Positions 46,150 to 54,989 of a stretch of 60,756 bases of DNA are shown in pieces; the first letter of the stretch is position 1, and the number at the start of each line of letters is the position of its first letter. Location: positions 1 to 60,756 of the forward strand of contig JAGWXI010000006.1 of the NCBI GenBank assembly GCA_018969975.1, given 5' to 3'. A program made the translations under genes and the position numbers. Source of the stretch: Burkholderiales bacterium. GTDB taxonomy: Bacteria > Pseudomonadota > Gammaproteobacteria > Burkholderiales > Burkholderiaceae_C. The notes under the pieces were generated by a model that worked only from the letters and a program-made list of their open reading frames with translations, made no database searches and was not told the origin of the DNA.

Positions 46150-46862
46150 CAAGCCTGAACCATTTCATATTTGGGATTTATCCCTATATTGCATTCACTG
46201 TCTTCTTGATCGCAAGCTTGATCAGATTTGATCGCGACCAGTACACGTGGAAGAGTGATTCCTCTCAACTCTTGCGCGCAGGGCAACTTCGGTGGGGAAG
46301 CAACTTATTCCATCTTGGTGTTTTATTCTTATTGGGTGGCCATAGTCTTGGAATGCTGACACCACACTCTATGTATGAACATTTCATCTCAGCTGGTGAC
46401 AAGCAACTTGTAGCAATGATTTCAGGAGGACTGTTTGGAATTCTTGGGTTTGTTGGCGTGACACTCCTTCTACATCGCCGACTCTTTGATTTGCGCATTC
46501 GAGTCAACAGTAAAACTTCAGACATCGTACTTTTGTGGTTATTGTGGTCACAATTTGCGCTCGGTCTTGCAACAATACCGCTGTCTGCTCAGCACTTGGA
46601 TGGTGCAATGATGCTCAATTTAGCGCAATGGGCGCAAAGAATTGTGACCTTCCGCGGTAATGCTGTTGAACTTCTTGATGAGGTAAATTGGGTTTTTAAA
46701 GCGCACATGTTTCTAGGGATGAGTATCTTTTTAATCTTTCCCTTTACTCGGTTGGTGCATGTTTGGAGCGGTTTTGGAACGCTTGCTTACCTTATGCGTC
46801 CGCACCAATTAGTTCGTAGTCGGCGTATTGGGTTGAAGCCACGTGATCGAGTTCGTGCATGA
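46146..46862 (+). CDS. narI: Respiratory nitrate reductase gamma subunit NarI
   Basis: Dihaem cytochrome b membrane subunit that oxidises quinol and anchors NarGH; 238 residues. Five hydrophobic helices are visible. Candidate haem His residues lie in NLFHLGVLFLLGGHSLGM (helix 2) and in FKAHMFLGMSIFLIFPFTRL then LVHVWSG (helix 5). The N-terminal YPYIAFTVFLIASLIRFDRD is typical. It closes the nar operon; no nitrite reductase follows. Confidence 0.94.
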   Translation: MTSLNHFIFGIYPYIAFTVFLIASLIRFDRDQYTWKSDSSQLLRAGQLRWGSNLFHLGVLFLLGGHSLGMLTPHSMYEHFISAGDKQLVAMISGGLFGILGFVGVTLLLHRRLFDLRIRVNSKTSDIVLLWLLWSQFALGLATIPLSAQHLDGAMMLNLAQWAQRIVTFRGNAVELLDEVNWVFKAHMFLGMSIFLIFPFTRLVHVWSGFGTLAYLMRPHQLVRSRRIGLKPRDRVRA

Positions 46863-46919
46863 GTTTATTGATGGGTCGAATACAAACTAAAGGATATCTA
46901 TTGTTAGCGCAATGAGAAA

Positions 46920-47633
46920 TTGAGTGAAATGATCAAGTCGGATGAAACAGATCCTGAAAAATCCCCTGATGATTTGCTGAAACGATTACAGCACTTTCAT
47001 GCAGACTACTTTCCGTTGCACCAGCAGAGATTTCAAGATCTGGTTGAAAAAGGCCAGCATCCCAAAACACTTTTCATAGGTTGTTCTGATTCAAGACTTG
47101 TTCCCTACCTTTTGACGGGAGCTGGACCTGGTGAGCTTTTTATTATTCGCAATGTTGGAGCTTTAGTGCCTCCCTATGATGGATCACATGGGTTGCACGG
47201 GACGATGGCAGGAATTGAGTTCGCTGTGCTGCAATTGAAAGTGGAGCGAATCATTATTTGCGGACACACACATTGTGGTGCTATCAGAGCTGCATACGAG
47301 GGAATACCCGCGGAGGCACGGGCATTAAAAAATTGGTTAGAACTTGTCAAAGAAGCATTACTCCCCGTTAGACCGAGCGCAGAAGCTATGCTGCGAACTG
47401 AGCAGCGTTCAGTTGTTCTCCAACTCGAACGTTTAATGGACTATCCAATGGTCAGACGCGAGGTCGAAAATGGGCAACTCACGCTTCATGGATGGCATTA
47501 CGTTATAGAGGAAGGCGAAGTCCATGTATTTGATGTCCAAAAAGGAGGTTTCGTTCCGGCATCTTTGGCAACGCATAGCGGAACAGGCCCTTACCATCAG
47601 TTTGTTGAAAATGCTGATCAGATAATTGGATAA
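46920..47633 (+). CDS. Beta-class carbonic anhydrase
   Basis: Interconverts CO2 and bicarbonate, 237 residues. Zinc ligands are in GCSDSRL (Cys and the Asp/Arg dyad, near residue 55) and CGHTHCGAIRA (His and Cys, near residue 115). The GAGPGELFIIRNVGALVPPY stretch is typical. The start could be TTG 46920 or ATG 46929; neither has a strong RBS. It follows narI by 57 nt and may be read through from the nar operon, but no functional link to nitrate respiration is evident. Confidence 0.88.
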   Translation: MSEMIKSDETDPEKSPDDLLKRLQHFHADYFPLHQQRFQDLVEKGQHPKTLFIGCSDSRLVPYLLTGAGPGELFIIRNVGALVPPYDGSHGLHGTMAGIEFAVLQLKVERIIICGHTHCGAIRAAYEGIPAEARALKNWLELVKEALLPVRPSAEAMLRTEQRSVVLQLERLMDYPMVRREVENGQLTLHGWHYVIEEGEVHVFDVQKGGFVPASLATHSGTGPYHQFVENADQIIG

Positions 47634-47653
47634 TCGATGGAGGATTGAATCAA

Positions 47654-48265
47654 GTGAACTCAACTACACCGTCAGAAAGCATTTCCGAATTGACGGATAG
47701 TTTGATGCAGGTTTTGAGACTAAGACGAACAATTTTGCCCAAACGGTTGGTCACTCCTGGGCCTACAAAAGAGCAGCTATGCGTCCTCTTCGAGGCGGCT
47801 GCAACTGCGCCTGATCATGATCAAATTTTGCCGTGGCGTTTTTTGGTCTTTCCCTCTAGTAGTCGGGTTGCGCTCGGGGCACTATTTGCGCAATCTCTAC
47901 ACGAAAGAGATGCTGAGGCCACACCTGAACAATTGGATAAAGCAAGAGAAAAGGCCTTACGGTCACCATTTTTAATGTTGCTAGTAGTAGATCAATGCCG
48001 AGGTAGTCACGAGGTTGACCTGAATGAACGACTCTTGTCTGCGGGTTGTGCAGTACAAAACATTCTTAGTGTTGCAACATCGATGGGTTTTGGTTCTTCC
48101 TTAACCAGCGGTAAAGCTATGAAATCAAAGATTTTTAGAAAAGAGCTGGGACTTTCTGAAGGCGAGCATGCTGTTTGTTTTATCTCTGTTGGAACCATAG
48201 CGACTTCAAAACAAGCAAAGACTCGACCAACTGTTGATCAATTCGTCTCTACATGGGCATCCTGA
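47654..48265 (+). CDS. Nitroreductase family protein (YdjA-like)
   Basis: FMN-dependent nitroreductase-fold protein, 203 residues from GTG 47654. The GGAGG at 47639-47643 is well spaced for this GTG but only 1 nt from the alternative TTG 47645. LRLRRTILPKRLV, AATAPDHDQILPWRFLVF and LSAGCAVQNILSVATSMGFG match the YdjA/TdsD branch, whose natural substrates are unclear. It is 20 nt after the carbonic anhydrase and 8 nt before a LysR gene. Confidence 0.85.
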   Translation: MNSTTPSESISELTDSLMQVLRLRRTILPKRLVTPGPTKEQLCVLFEAAATAPDHDQILPWRFLVFPSSSRVALGALFAQSLHERDAEATPEQLDKAREKALRSPFLMLLVVDQCRGSHEVDLNERLLSAGCAVQNILSVATSMGFGSSLTSGKAMKSKIFRKELGLSEGEHAVCFISVGTIATSKQAKTRPTVDQFVSTWAS

Positions 48266-48273
48266 ATTAATCT

Positions 48274-49179
48274 ATGTCAATTACTAAATTGAACCTATCG
48301 CGATTCGATTTTGTCTCGATTCGTTTGGCCGTGTTGTGTGCCCAAACCGAAAACCTCACTACTGCTGCAAGAGCTTGTCATCTTGTGCTTCCTGCTGCAA
48401 GCAGACGAATTCGGGAGTTGGAGTTGTCAATAGGAAGCCAGTTGTTTGAAAGACACTCTAGGGGACTAAAAGTTACTCCAGCTGGTCGTGTTTTTATGCG
48501 TCGAGGCTTATCTCTTTTACAAGAAATGGACGCCACGCTCAAAGAGTTGATCGATTTGCAGCAAGGTGTTGTACGCCATATTCAATTGTTTGCGGGTTCT
48601 GCAGCGATCAGCCAGTTTTTGCCCCCGCTCATTGCTAAATATTCAACATCACATCCTGAATTACAAATTGATTTGGAGGAGCAGGCCTCAGAGCAGGTGA
48701 TACTCGCCTTACGAGATGGTCGAGCAGACCTCGGGGTGTTCGTAGAAGGTACTAATTCAGAGGGTCTTGATGTTGAGAGTTTTCGTACAGATGAGTTAGT
48801 TTTGATATTTCCGCAAGGTCATGCACTCACTGGCAAAAAGCCTATTGCTTTTGCCGACACTCTGGATGAACAGTGGATTAGCTTGAACCCCGGCGCAGCT
48901 ATGCTCCAACAACAACTCAGTGCCGCCTCTGGACTTGGCAAGCGACTCAAGCTGAGGATGCAAGTCAACAGTTTTGACGCTGTCAGCCATATGGTGTCTT
49001 CTGGCTTAGGCATTGCTTTATTGCCCAAAGCCTCAGCCCTACCCATCCTTCGCAGCATGCACCTAGGCTGGCGTCCTTTGCAGGACGCATGGGCTAAGAG
49101 ACGGTTGATGGTTGGTATTCGAAAAGATGCGGATGCAGAAGTGAAAGCTTTCAAAGATTTTTTAAAACTGCCTTCGTAA
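48274..49179 (+). CDS. LysR family transcriptional regulator
   Basis: A 301-residue LTTR. The N-terminal winged HTH is LAVLCAQTENLTTAARACHL, continuing PAASRRIRELELSIGSQLFE and RHSRGLKVTPAGRVF. An effector-binding domain follows (HIQLFAGSAAISQFLPPLIA and FDAVSHMVSSGLGIALLPK). It lies on the same strand and directly upstream of the CoA-transferase operon, where LysR regulators such as RipR are often found, and is likely its local regulator. Confidence 0.9.
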   Translation: MSITKLNLSRFDFVSIRLAVLCAQTENLTTAARACHLVLPAASRRIRELELSIGSQLFERHSRGLKVTPAGRVFMRRGLSLLQEMDATLKELIDLQQGVVRHIQLFAGSAAISQFLPPLIAKYSTSHPELQIDLEEQASEQVILALRDGRADLGVFVEGTNSEGLDVESFRTDELVLIFPQGHALTGKKPIAFADTLDEQWISLNPGAAMLQQQLSAASGLGKRLKLRMQVNSFDAVSHMVSSGLGIALLPKASALPILRSMHLGWRPLQDAWAKRRLMVGIRKDADAEVKAFKDFLKLPS

Positions 49180-49192
49180 AATGCGAAGGCAG
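49168..49192 (-). terminator. Hairpin over the lysR stop, terminator-like on the minus strand
   Basis: CTGCCTTCG (49168-49176) pairs perfectly with CGAAGGCAG (49184-49192) around 7 nt. On the minus strand it is followed by TTTTAAAAAA; on the plus strand there is no U-tract. Both flanking genes are on the plus strand, so it would stop antisense transcription or simply insulate lysR mRNA. Confidence 0.4.
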
Positions 49193-49245
49193 GCTGATTG
49201 AACAACAAATAGACTTCATGAAGCATTCGCAGCAAACTGCGGTGC

Positions 49246-50478
49246 ATGACTAACCAAGAACTCCATTCTGGCTTTAAGCAAACTTCAGCATTGACGGGGC
49301 TCAAAGTGCTGGAATTGGGCCAATTGATTGCAGGGCCTTTTGCCGCAAAAACCCTGGCTGAATTTGGTGCTGAAGTTATCAAGATTGAACCACCTGGCAA
49401 TGGCGACCCCTTGCGCAAATGGCGCATGCTTAAAGATGGCACCTCTGTTTGGTGGCAAGTGCAGTCCCGCAATAAACGCTCATTAGCATTGGATCTGCGT
49501 ACACCAGAAGGGCAAACATTGGTTGGTCAACTAGCACAAGAGGCCGATGTATTGATCGAAAACTTTCGACCAGGAGCTATGGAAGGGTGGGGCTTGGCGC
49601 CCGATGACTTAATTTCCAGAAACCCCAAACTCATCGTCTTGCGCATCAGCGGTTATGGTCAAACAGGGCCTTATCGCAATCGACCTGGTTTTGGTGTGAT
49701 TGGCGAAGCCATGGGAGGTTTGCGACATCTCACAGCAGAACCCGGTCGCGTACCGGTGCGCGTTGGTGTGAGCATTGGGGATACGTTAGCTGCTTTGCAT
49801 GGTGTTATCGGCATATTGATTGCACTGCAGCACCGCCATACCTCAGGCCGTGGTCAGATCATTGACGTAGCTTTGTATGAGGCCGTTTTTAATTGCATGG
49901 AGAGTTTGTTGCCTGAATACAGTGCCTTTGATGCGATTCGCGGTCCGGCAGGAAGTGCCTTGCCTGGAATTGCCCCGACCAATGCCTATCGGTGCAAAGA
50001 CGGCGCTTACGCCTTGATAGCTGGAAATGGCGACAGCATATTCAAGCGGCTGATGGCATTGATAGGCCGAGATGATCTCGCCAACGACGCCACATTGGCC
50101 GATAACGCTGGACGAGTAGCCAAGGTAGGTATGTTGGACCAAGCCATTGGTGATTGGACAGCCCAGCGTTGTGTAGAAGAAGTTCTAAATGCGCTAGAAG
50201 GTGCATCCGTCCCGGCGGGGCGAATTTACAACATTGCTGACATTGCGTCCGACCCGCACTATGCAGCTCGCGAGATGTTGCAAAACATCAAGCTCGCCGA
50301 TGGCAGTGAATTGACGGTGCCGGGGGTAGTTCCCAAGCTTTCACTCACACCCGGCCAACATCGTCACAACGCACCTCAATTGGGTCAGGATACAGACAGC
50401 ATTCTCAAAGAAATGGGCTTGAACGCCGCACAAATTCAACTTTTAAGGGAAAGAGGCATCGTGGAAGGTGCGCCATGA
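49246..50478 (+). CDS. CaiB/BaiF family III CoA-transferase
   Basis: Transfers CoA from a donor acyl-CoA to a carboxylic acid; 410 residues. The N-terminal LKVLELGQLIAGPFAAKTLA and EFGAEVIKIEPPGNGDPLR, then RNKRSLALDLRTPEGQ, are family signatures. The catalytic Asp is probably in VGVSIGDTLAALHG near residue 176. It heads an operon with an HMG-CoA-lyase family protein, a VOC protein, a MaoC hydratase and an acyl-CoA dehydrogenase, a set that resembles itaconate/dicarboxylate activation by Ict (RipA). ATG 49246 has no clear Shine-Dalgarno and follows a small hairpin (49228-49241). Confidence 0.88.
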   Translation: MTNQELHSGFKQTSALTGLKVLELGQLIAGPFAAKTLAEFGAEVIKIEPPGNGDPLRKWRMLKDGTSVWWQVQSRNKRSLALDLRTPEGQTLVGQLAQEADVLIENFRPGAMEGWGLAPDDLISRNPKLIVLRISGYGQTGPYRNRPGFGVIGEAMGGLRHLTAEPGRVPVRVGVSIGDTLAALHGVIGILIALQHRHTSGRGQIIDVALYEAVFNCMESLLPEYSAFDAIRGPAGSALPGIAPTNAYRCKDGAYALIAGNGDSIFKRLMALIGRDDLANDATLADNAGRVAKVGMLDQAIGDWTAQRCVEEVLNALEGASVPAGRIYNIADIASDPHYAAREMLQNIKLADGSELTVPGVVPKLSLTPGQHRHNAPQLGQDTDSILKEMGLNAAQIQLLRERGIVEGAP

Positions 50479-51416
50479 GACAACGCATATATTTCAACGA
50501 GGTGGTAACGCGTGATGGCTTTCAAATGGAAGCGAACTTTGTTGCAACTGACACCAAAGTTGCATTGATTGACGCGCTTAGCCAATGCGGTTACGCAAAA
50601 ATTGAAGTGACGTCTTTCACCTCAGCCAAAGCCATTCCCATGCTACGTGATGCTGAAGAAGTGATGGGGCGCATCCAAAGGGCACCAGGAGTCGAATACA
50701 CCGTCTTGGTTCCCAATGTTAGAGGTGCAGAGCGGGCTATGGAAGTCAATCCAGATGAATTCAATCTAGTGATGTCTGCCTCAGAAACCCACAATCTTTC
50801 CAACCTGCGCATGCCGCGAGATAAAAGTTTTTCTTCACTGCGCGAAGTTATTGAAAAATGCGGGACACAGGTGCCTATCAACGTATCCCTGTCGGCTTGC
50901 TTTGGATGCCCCATGGAAGGAGTCGTACCCCAGCAAGAGGTGCTCCAGTGGTCTGAGCGATTTGCTGATTTAGGTGTGCGCGGTCTGACCATTTGCGACA
51001 CCACAGGTATGGCGCAACCTGCGCAAGTCGCCCAACTATGCGAAGCCTTACAGAAACGCTTTCCATCGCTGCAATTGACGCTGCATTTCCACAACACACG
51101 CGGGATGGGTTTGGCCAATGTGTTAGCAGCTGTTCAGACTGGGATTGATCGATTTGATGGTTCTCTAGGCGGACTCGGTGGCTGTCCCTACGCCCCTGGG
51201 GCTAGCGGGAATGTCAGCAGTGAAGATGCAATTCATATGCTAGATGCGATGGGATATGACACCGGAATTGATCTGACTTGTTTATTACCGATAGCGCGCG
51301 AACTGCCTGCCATCGTTGCGCATGATGTGCCAGGTCAGGTGGCTAAGAGCGGTCGCATAACTGATTTACACCCTGCGCCCGAATATGTAGCTCAATTAAA
51401 AAAGGACTTCAAATGA
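50475..51416 (+). CDS. Hydroxymethylglutaryl-CoA lyase family protein
   Basis: DRE-TIM metallolyase, 313 residues, cleaving a 3-hydroxy-3-methyl-dicarboxyl-CoA to acetyl-CoA and an oxoacid. It shows VTRDGFQMEANFV (metal Asp; DGLQNE in the animal enzyme), YAKIEVTSFTSAKAIPML, CFGCPMEG, the metal His pair in LHFHNTRGMGLAN, and the active-site Cys in GLGGCPYAPGASGNVSSEDA. It is coupled to the CoA-transferase and to the VOC gene by ATGA overlaps. In this context (S)-citramalyl-CoA is a possible substrate instead of HMG-CoA. Confidence 0.88.
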   Translation: MRQRIYFNEVVTRDGFQMEANFVATDTKVALIDALSQCGYAKIEVTSFTSAKAIPMLRDAEEVMGRIQRAPGVEYTVLVPNVRGAERAMEVNPDEFNLVMSASETHNLSNLRMPRDKSFSSLREVIEKCGTQVPINVSLSACFGCPMEGVVPQQEVLQWSERFADLGVRGLTICDTTGMAQPAQVAQLCEALQKRFPSLQLTLHFHNTRGMGLANVLAAVQTGIDRFDGSLGGLGGCPYAPGASGNVSSEDAIHMLDAMGYDTGIDLTCLLPIARELPAIVAHDVPGQVAKSGRITDLHPAPEYVAQLKKDFK

Positions 51417-51805
51417 TTGACCATTTAGACCATCTTGTGCTCACCACAGCTCGAGAAGCAGCGTGTGTCGATTTCTACACCCGAGTCTTGGGTATGCAGC
51501 TTGAAACTTTTGTAGGAGGTACTCCTGCGGTGGAGAGAAGAGCGTTCAAGTTTGGTAATCAGAAGATCAACCTTCACGTACAAGGTTTCGAGTTTCAACC
51601 AAAAGCCCATTTGCCAGTGCCGGGGGCTCTGGACTTGTGCTTCATTGTGCAGAGCGCATTGGACGATGTGATCGATCATTTGAGTGATTGCCGCTGGCCG
51701 ATAGTGGAGGGTCCAGTTACGCGAACAGGAGCCACAGGAAAAATCCAATCGGTTTACGTTCGCGATCCAGACTTCAATCTCATAGAGCTATCGGTATTGC
51801 TTTGA
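51413..51805 (+). CDS. VOC (glyoxalase/bleomycin resistance) family protein
   Basis: A 130-residue vicinal-oxygen-chelate protein with the standard paired beta-alpha-beta-beta-beta fold. Metal-ligand positions are suggested by DHLDHLVLTT at the N-terminus and by VRDPDFNLIELSVL at the C-terminus (Glu). KINLHVQGFEFQPKAH fits the central ligand. It overlaps the lyase gene (ATGA). VOC proteins occur in itaconate-type loci (PA0880 in Pseudomonas) but their reaction there is not known to me. Confidence 0.85.
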   Translation: MIDHLDHLVLTTAREAACVDFYTRVLGMQLETFVGGTPAVERRAFKFGNQKINLHVQGFEFQPKAHLPVPGALDLCFIVQSALDDVIDHLSDCRWPIVEGPVTRTGATGKIQSVYVRDPDFNLIELSVLL

Positions 51806-51827
51806 TATTCAAAATAAGGAGGCTAGC

Positions 51828-51902
51828 TTGACGCACTCAATATGGAGATACTTAGCAAAGAGTAGCTTTATTGCTAATCTTGCTGGGTGTGGGATGATCT
51901 AA
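51828..51902 (+). CDS. Possible 24-codon small ORF with a strong RBS
   Basis: In the 104-nt gap between the VOC and MaoC genes, AAGGAGG is spaced 5 nt from a TTG that opens 24 codons ending in TAA at 51900-51902. The peptide contains WRYLAKSSFIANLAGCG. It could be a small peptide, a leader, or the truncated start of a lost gene. I see no homology and include it with low confidence. Confidence 0.25.
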   Translation: MTHSIWRYLAKSSFIANLAGCGMI

Positions 51903-51909
51903 TATTGCA

Positions 51910-52785
51910 ATGACACAAACCATCGATATTCCCACGCTCGCGCACTTGCAATCTTGGCAAGGCAAGCGCGAGGTGTTGGACGACTTAATTACTCCAGCGC
52001 CAGTGCGTGCTCTCAGTGCTACGCTGGATCGCGATGACCCCTTGCCTAAAGAAGGTACTGAACTACCTGCGCTCTGGCATTGGTTGTTCTTTCTGCCGCA
52101 TCACCGCCAGAGCGAAATAGGACCAGATGGCCACGCCCAGCGTGGTGGATTCTTGCCTCCTGTGCCCCTTCCTCGTCGCATGTGGGCTGGGGGGCGTTTG
52201 CACTGGCATGCGCCCCTGCGTGTTGGTGACAGGGTGAAGCGGATATCGACCATTGAGTCGGTCACACACAAATCGGGCCGCTCAGGTGATTTGCTGTTTG
52301 TGCTGGTCAAGCATGAGGTGCACAACCTACGTGGTTTGTGTCTCACAGAAGAGCATGACATTGTCTATCGTCCTGCAGCAAAGCCTACGGACCCCGTTGC
52401 GACACCCTTACCTGCAGAGAAGCAAGCCGCATGGCAACGCGACCTCCTGCCTGACGATGTCCTCTTATTTCGCTACTCTGCACTGACGTTCAACGGACAT
52501 CGCATCCACTACGACCGCAAGTACGTGACCGGGGTTGAAGGCTATCCCGGCTTGGTCGTACATGGACCCTTGATCGCCACCTTGCTAGTGGACTTGGTGC
52601 GACGTCACAGCGAGCGACCTATTCGTCGATTTGACTTCAAAGCCTTGCGCCCTACCTTTGAATGTGCCGACCATCGTCTCTTGCGTGTCAGCGGACAACC
52701 CAGTGCCGATGGTTCACGCGTGCAACTGTGGGCACAGGACCATGAAGCTTGGTTGACCATGCAAGCAACGGCCGAATTGGCCTGA
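51910..52785 (+). CDS. MaoC/FAS1-like dehydratase (itaconyl-/mesaconyl-CoA hydratase type)
   Basis: A 291-residue double-hotdog acyl-CoA hydratase. The N-terminal half has PLPRRMWAGGRLHWHAPLRV and GDRVKRISTIESVTHKSGRS, as in mesaconyl-C4-CoA hydratase (Meh) and itaconyl-CoA hydratase (Ich/RipB). The C-terminal half has FRYSALTFNGHRIHYDRKYV then EGYPGLVVHGPLIATLL, which contains the catalytic Asp/His region. Beside a CoA-transferase and a lyase, hydration of an unsaturated dicarboxyl-CoA is the likely step. Confidence 0.87.
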   Translation: MTQTIDIPTLAHLQSWQGKREVLDDLITPAPVRALSATLDRDDPLPKEGTELPALWHWLFFLPHHRQSEIGPDGHAQRGGFLPPVPLPRRMWAGGRLHWHAPLRVGDRVKRISTIESVTHKSGRSGDLLFVLVKHEVHNLRGLCLTEEHDIVYRPAAKPTDPVATPLPAEKQAAWQRDLLPDDVLLFRYSALTFNGHRIHYDRKYVTGVEGYPGLVVHGPLIATLLVDLVRRHSERPIRRFDFKALRPTFECADHRLLRVSGQPSADGSRVQLWAQDHEAWLTMQATAELA

Positions 52786-52793
52786 AGGAATCC

Positions 52794-53963
52794 ATGAAGA
52801 CAGAACTACCTTCTCCCGACGAGCACCAAGACATGCGCGAAGCTCTTCGTGATTTGTGCGGTAGTTTCGACTCAGCCTATTGGCAAAGAGTAGATGAAGA
52901 TCGCGGCTACCCCGAAGCGTTTGTTAACGCCTTGACCCAAGCCGGTTGGTTGGCTGCATTGATCCCCACTGAGTACGGTGGCTCTGGCCTAGGGCTGACC
53001 GAAGCCTCGGTCATCATGGAAGAAATTAATTTCTCGGGTGGCAATGCTGGCTCATGCCATGGCCAGATGTACAACATGGGCACGTTATTGCGCCATGGTT
53101 CTCAATTGCAAAAAGAGAAGTACTTGCCCAAGATCGCCTCAGGACAATGGCGACTGCAATCCATGGCAGTTACCGAACCCACCACTGGCACCGACACCAC
53201 ACAACTTAAAACGACGGCGGTTAAAAGAGGTGACCGCTATGTGGTGAACGGTCAAAAGGTGTGGATTTCACGCATTCAGCACTCAGACTTGATGATTTTG
53301 TTGGCTCGCACCACACCTTTGTCTGAGGTAACAAAAAAAAGCGAGGGTATGTCTATTTTTCTCGTGGATTTGAAGCAAGCTGTGGACAAAGGCATGACCG
53401 TCAAACCTATTCGAAACATGGTTAACCATGAAACCAATGAAGTTTTTTTTGACAACCTCGAGATTCCTGCGGAAAACCTGATTGGTCAGGAGGGTCAAGG
53501 TTTTAAATACATCTTAGATGGGCTCAATGCTGAACGCACTCTGATCGCAGCCGAGTGTATCGGTGACGCTTATTGGTTCATCGATCGCGCCAGGCGGTAC
53601 GCCGTAGATCGAAATGTGTTTGGCCGTGCCATCGGACAAAACCAAGGCATTCAATTTCCCATTGCCGACAGTTACATCGAAACTGAAGCTGCCAACCTGA
53701 TGCGATTCAAAGCTTGTGAACTGTTTGATGCCGGCATGCATTGCGGCGCGCAAGCCAATATGGCCAAATACCTCTCAGCTAAAGCTTCGTGGGAGGCTGC
53801 TAACGTGTGCTTGCAAACCCATGGAGGGTTTGGTTTTGCATGTGAGTACGACGTTGAACGCAAATTTCGGGAAACGCGTCTGTATCAAGTAGCTCCCATT
53901 TCGACTAACCTGATTTACGCCTATGTCGCCGAACACTTACTGGGTATGCCGAGGTCATTCTGA
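52794..53963 (+). CDS. Acyl-CoA dehydrogenase
   Basis: A 389-residue FAD enzyme. Motifs are LQSMAVTEPTTGTDTTQLKT, VVNGQKVWISRIQHSDLMIL, GLNAERTLIAAECIG, RNVFGRAIGQNQGIQFPIAD and QTHGGFGFACEYDVERKFRE. The start ATG 52794 lies 8 nt after the hydratase stop with GGAA upstream. It resembles the acyl-CoA dehydrogenase of itaconate-type loci (PA0879) and could form the unsaturated substrate of the hydratase, for example from methylsuccinyl-CoA; that is inference. Confidence 0.88.
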   Translation: MKTELPSPDEHQDMREALRDLCGSFDSAYWQRVDEDRGYPEAFVNALTQAGWLAALIPTEYGGSGLGLTEASVIMEEINFSGGNAGSCHGQMYNMGTLLRHGSQLQKEKYLPKIASGQWRLQSMAVTEPTTGTDTTQLKTTAVKRGDRYVVNGQKVWISRIQHSDLMILLARTTPLSEVTKKSEGMSIFLVDLKQAVDKGMTVKPIRNMVNHETNEVFFDNLEIPAENLIGQEGQGFKYILDGLNAERTLIAAECIGDAYWFIDRARRYAVDRNVFGRAIGQNQGIQFPIADSYIETEAANLMRFKACELFDAGMHCGAQANMAKYLSAKASWEAANVCLQTHGGFGFACEYDVERKFRETRLYQVAPISTNLIYAYVAEHLLGMPRSF

Positions 53964-53994
53964 GTGTCAAAAATCTATTAATAAGGAGACGGTA

Positions 53995-54963
53995 ATGAAA
54001 TTATGGAAAAAACTGTTAATCAGTTGCGTGGTGGTATCCGGGTTTGCCAACGCACAGACCTATCCTGATAGGACTATCACTTTAGTAGTTCCTTTTGCTG
54101 CAGGCGGGCCGACCGATGTGGTGGCCCGCATGATGGCTATACCGATGAGTAAATCATTAGGTCAAACCGTAGTGGTAGAAAATGTCAACGGTGCTGGTGG
54201 CACCATTGGTGCGACCAAGGTAGCAAGGGCGGCGCCAAACGGATACACCATTTTTCTTCATCACATGGGCATGGCGACATCACCTGCGTTGTATAACAAA
54301 CTCAGTTTTGATCCAATGACCGACTTTGAATACATTGGACAGGTTCTGGACGTGCCCATGACATTGATAGCTCGCAAGGATATTCCTGCTAACAATTTGC
54401 AAGAGTTGATCGCTTATATCAAGGCTAATCAAGACAAAGTTTCATTGGCTGATGCAGGGTTGGGTGCTGTTTCCAATTTGTGCGGATTGATGTTTAAGAC
54501 CGCGATTGGTGTGAGTATCAACACCATTCCCTACAAGGGTACTGGCCCAGCAATGAACGATTTGCTGGGTGGACAAGTAGATATTTTGTGTGATCAAACA
54601 ACACAGACTGTTCCCATGATCAAAGATGGTCGGGTTAAAGTATTTGGTGTCACAACACTCAAGCGCTTAGCTGCATTGCCTAATGTGCCGACCCTTGACG
54701 AGCAGGGGTTGAAAGGCTTCGAAGTCAAGGTCTGGCACGGCATGTATGCGCCAAAAGGCACACCAGATCCAGTGTTGAAAAAAATCAATAAAGCAATGCG
54801 CTTTGCCATGGCGGATCCGATCATCAAGCAACGCTTGACTGATTTGAGTTCAGATATTCCATCCCAAGACAAAATGACTCCACAGGGTTTGAAGGAGCAC
54901 TTGAAGTTAGAAATCAATAAGTGGGGGCCTATTATTCGCAAGGCGGGAGTGTCTGCAGATTAA
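53995..54963 (+). CDS. Bug/TctC family substrate-binding protein
   Basis: Periplasmic binding protein, 322 residues from ATG 53995, with RBS AAGGAG. The signal segment MKLWKKLLISCVVVSGFANA is followed by TITLVVPFAAGGPTDVVARM and GAGGTIGATKVARAAPNGYT. It follows the acyl-CoA dehydrogenase by 31 nt. No TctAB genes are nearby, so it would need a shared permease or serve as a sensor. Confidence 0.88.
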   Translation: MKLWKKLLISCVVVSGFANAQTYPDRTITLVVPFAAGGPTDVVARMMAIPMSKSLGQTVVVENVNGAGGTIGATKVARAAPNGYTIFLHHMGMATSPALYNKLSFDPMTDFEYIGQVLDVPMTLIARKDIPANNLQELIAYIKANQDKVSLADAGLGAVSNLCGLMFKTAIGVSINTIPYKGTGPAMNDLLGGQVDILCDQTTQTVPMIKDGRVKVFGVTTLKRLAALPNVPTLDEQGLKGFEVKVWHGMYAPKGTPDPVLKKINKAMRFAMADPIIKQRLTDLSSDIPSQDKMTPQGLKEHLKLEINKWGPIIRKAGVSAD

Positions 54964-54989
54964 TATCCACCAACTATTTGGAGGTTTGT

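Noticed and set aside
48819-49472. Minus-strand open frame spanning the lysR end and CoA-transferase start
   Set aside because: Both plus-strand genes are clear family members with conserved ends; the antisense frame has no motif.
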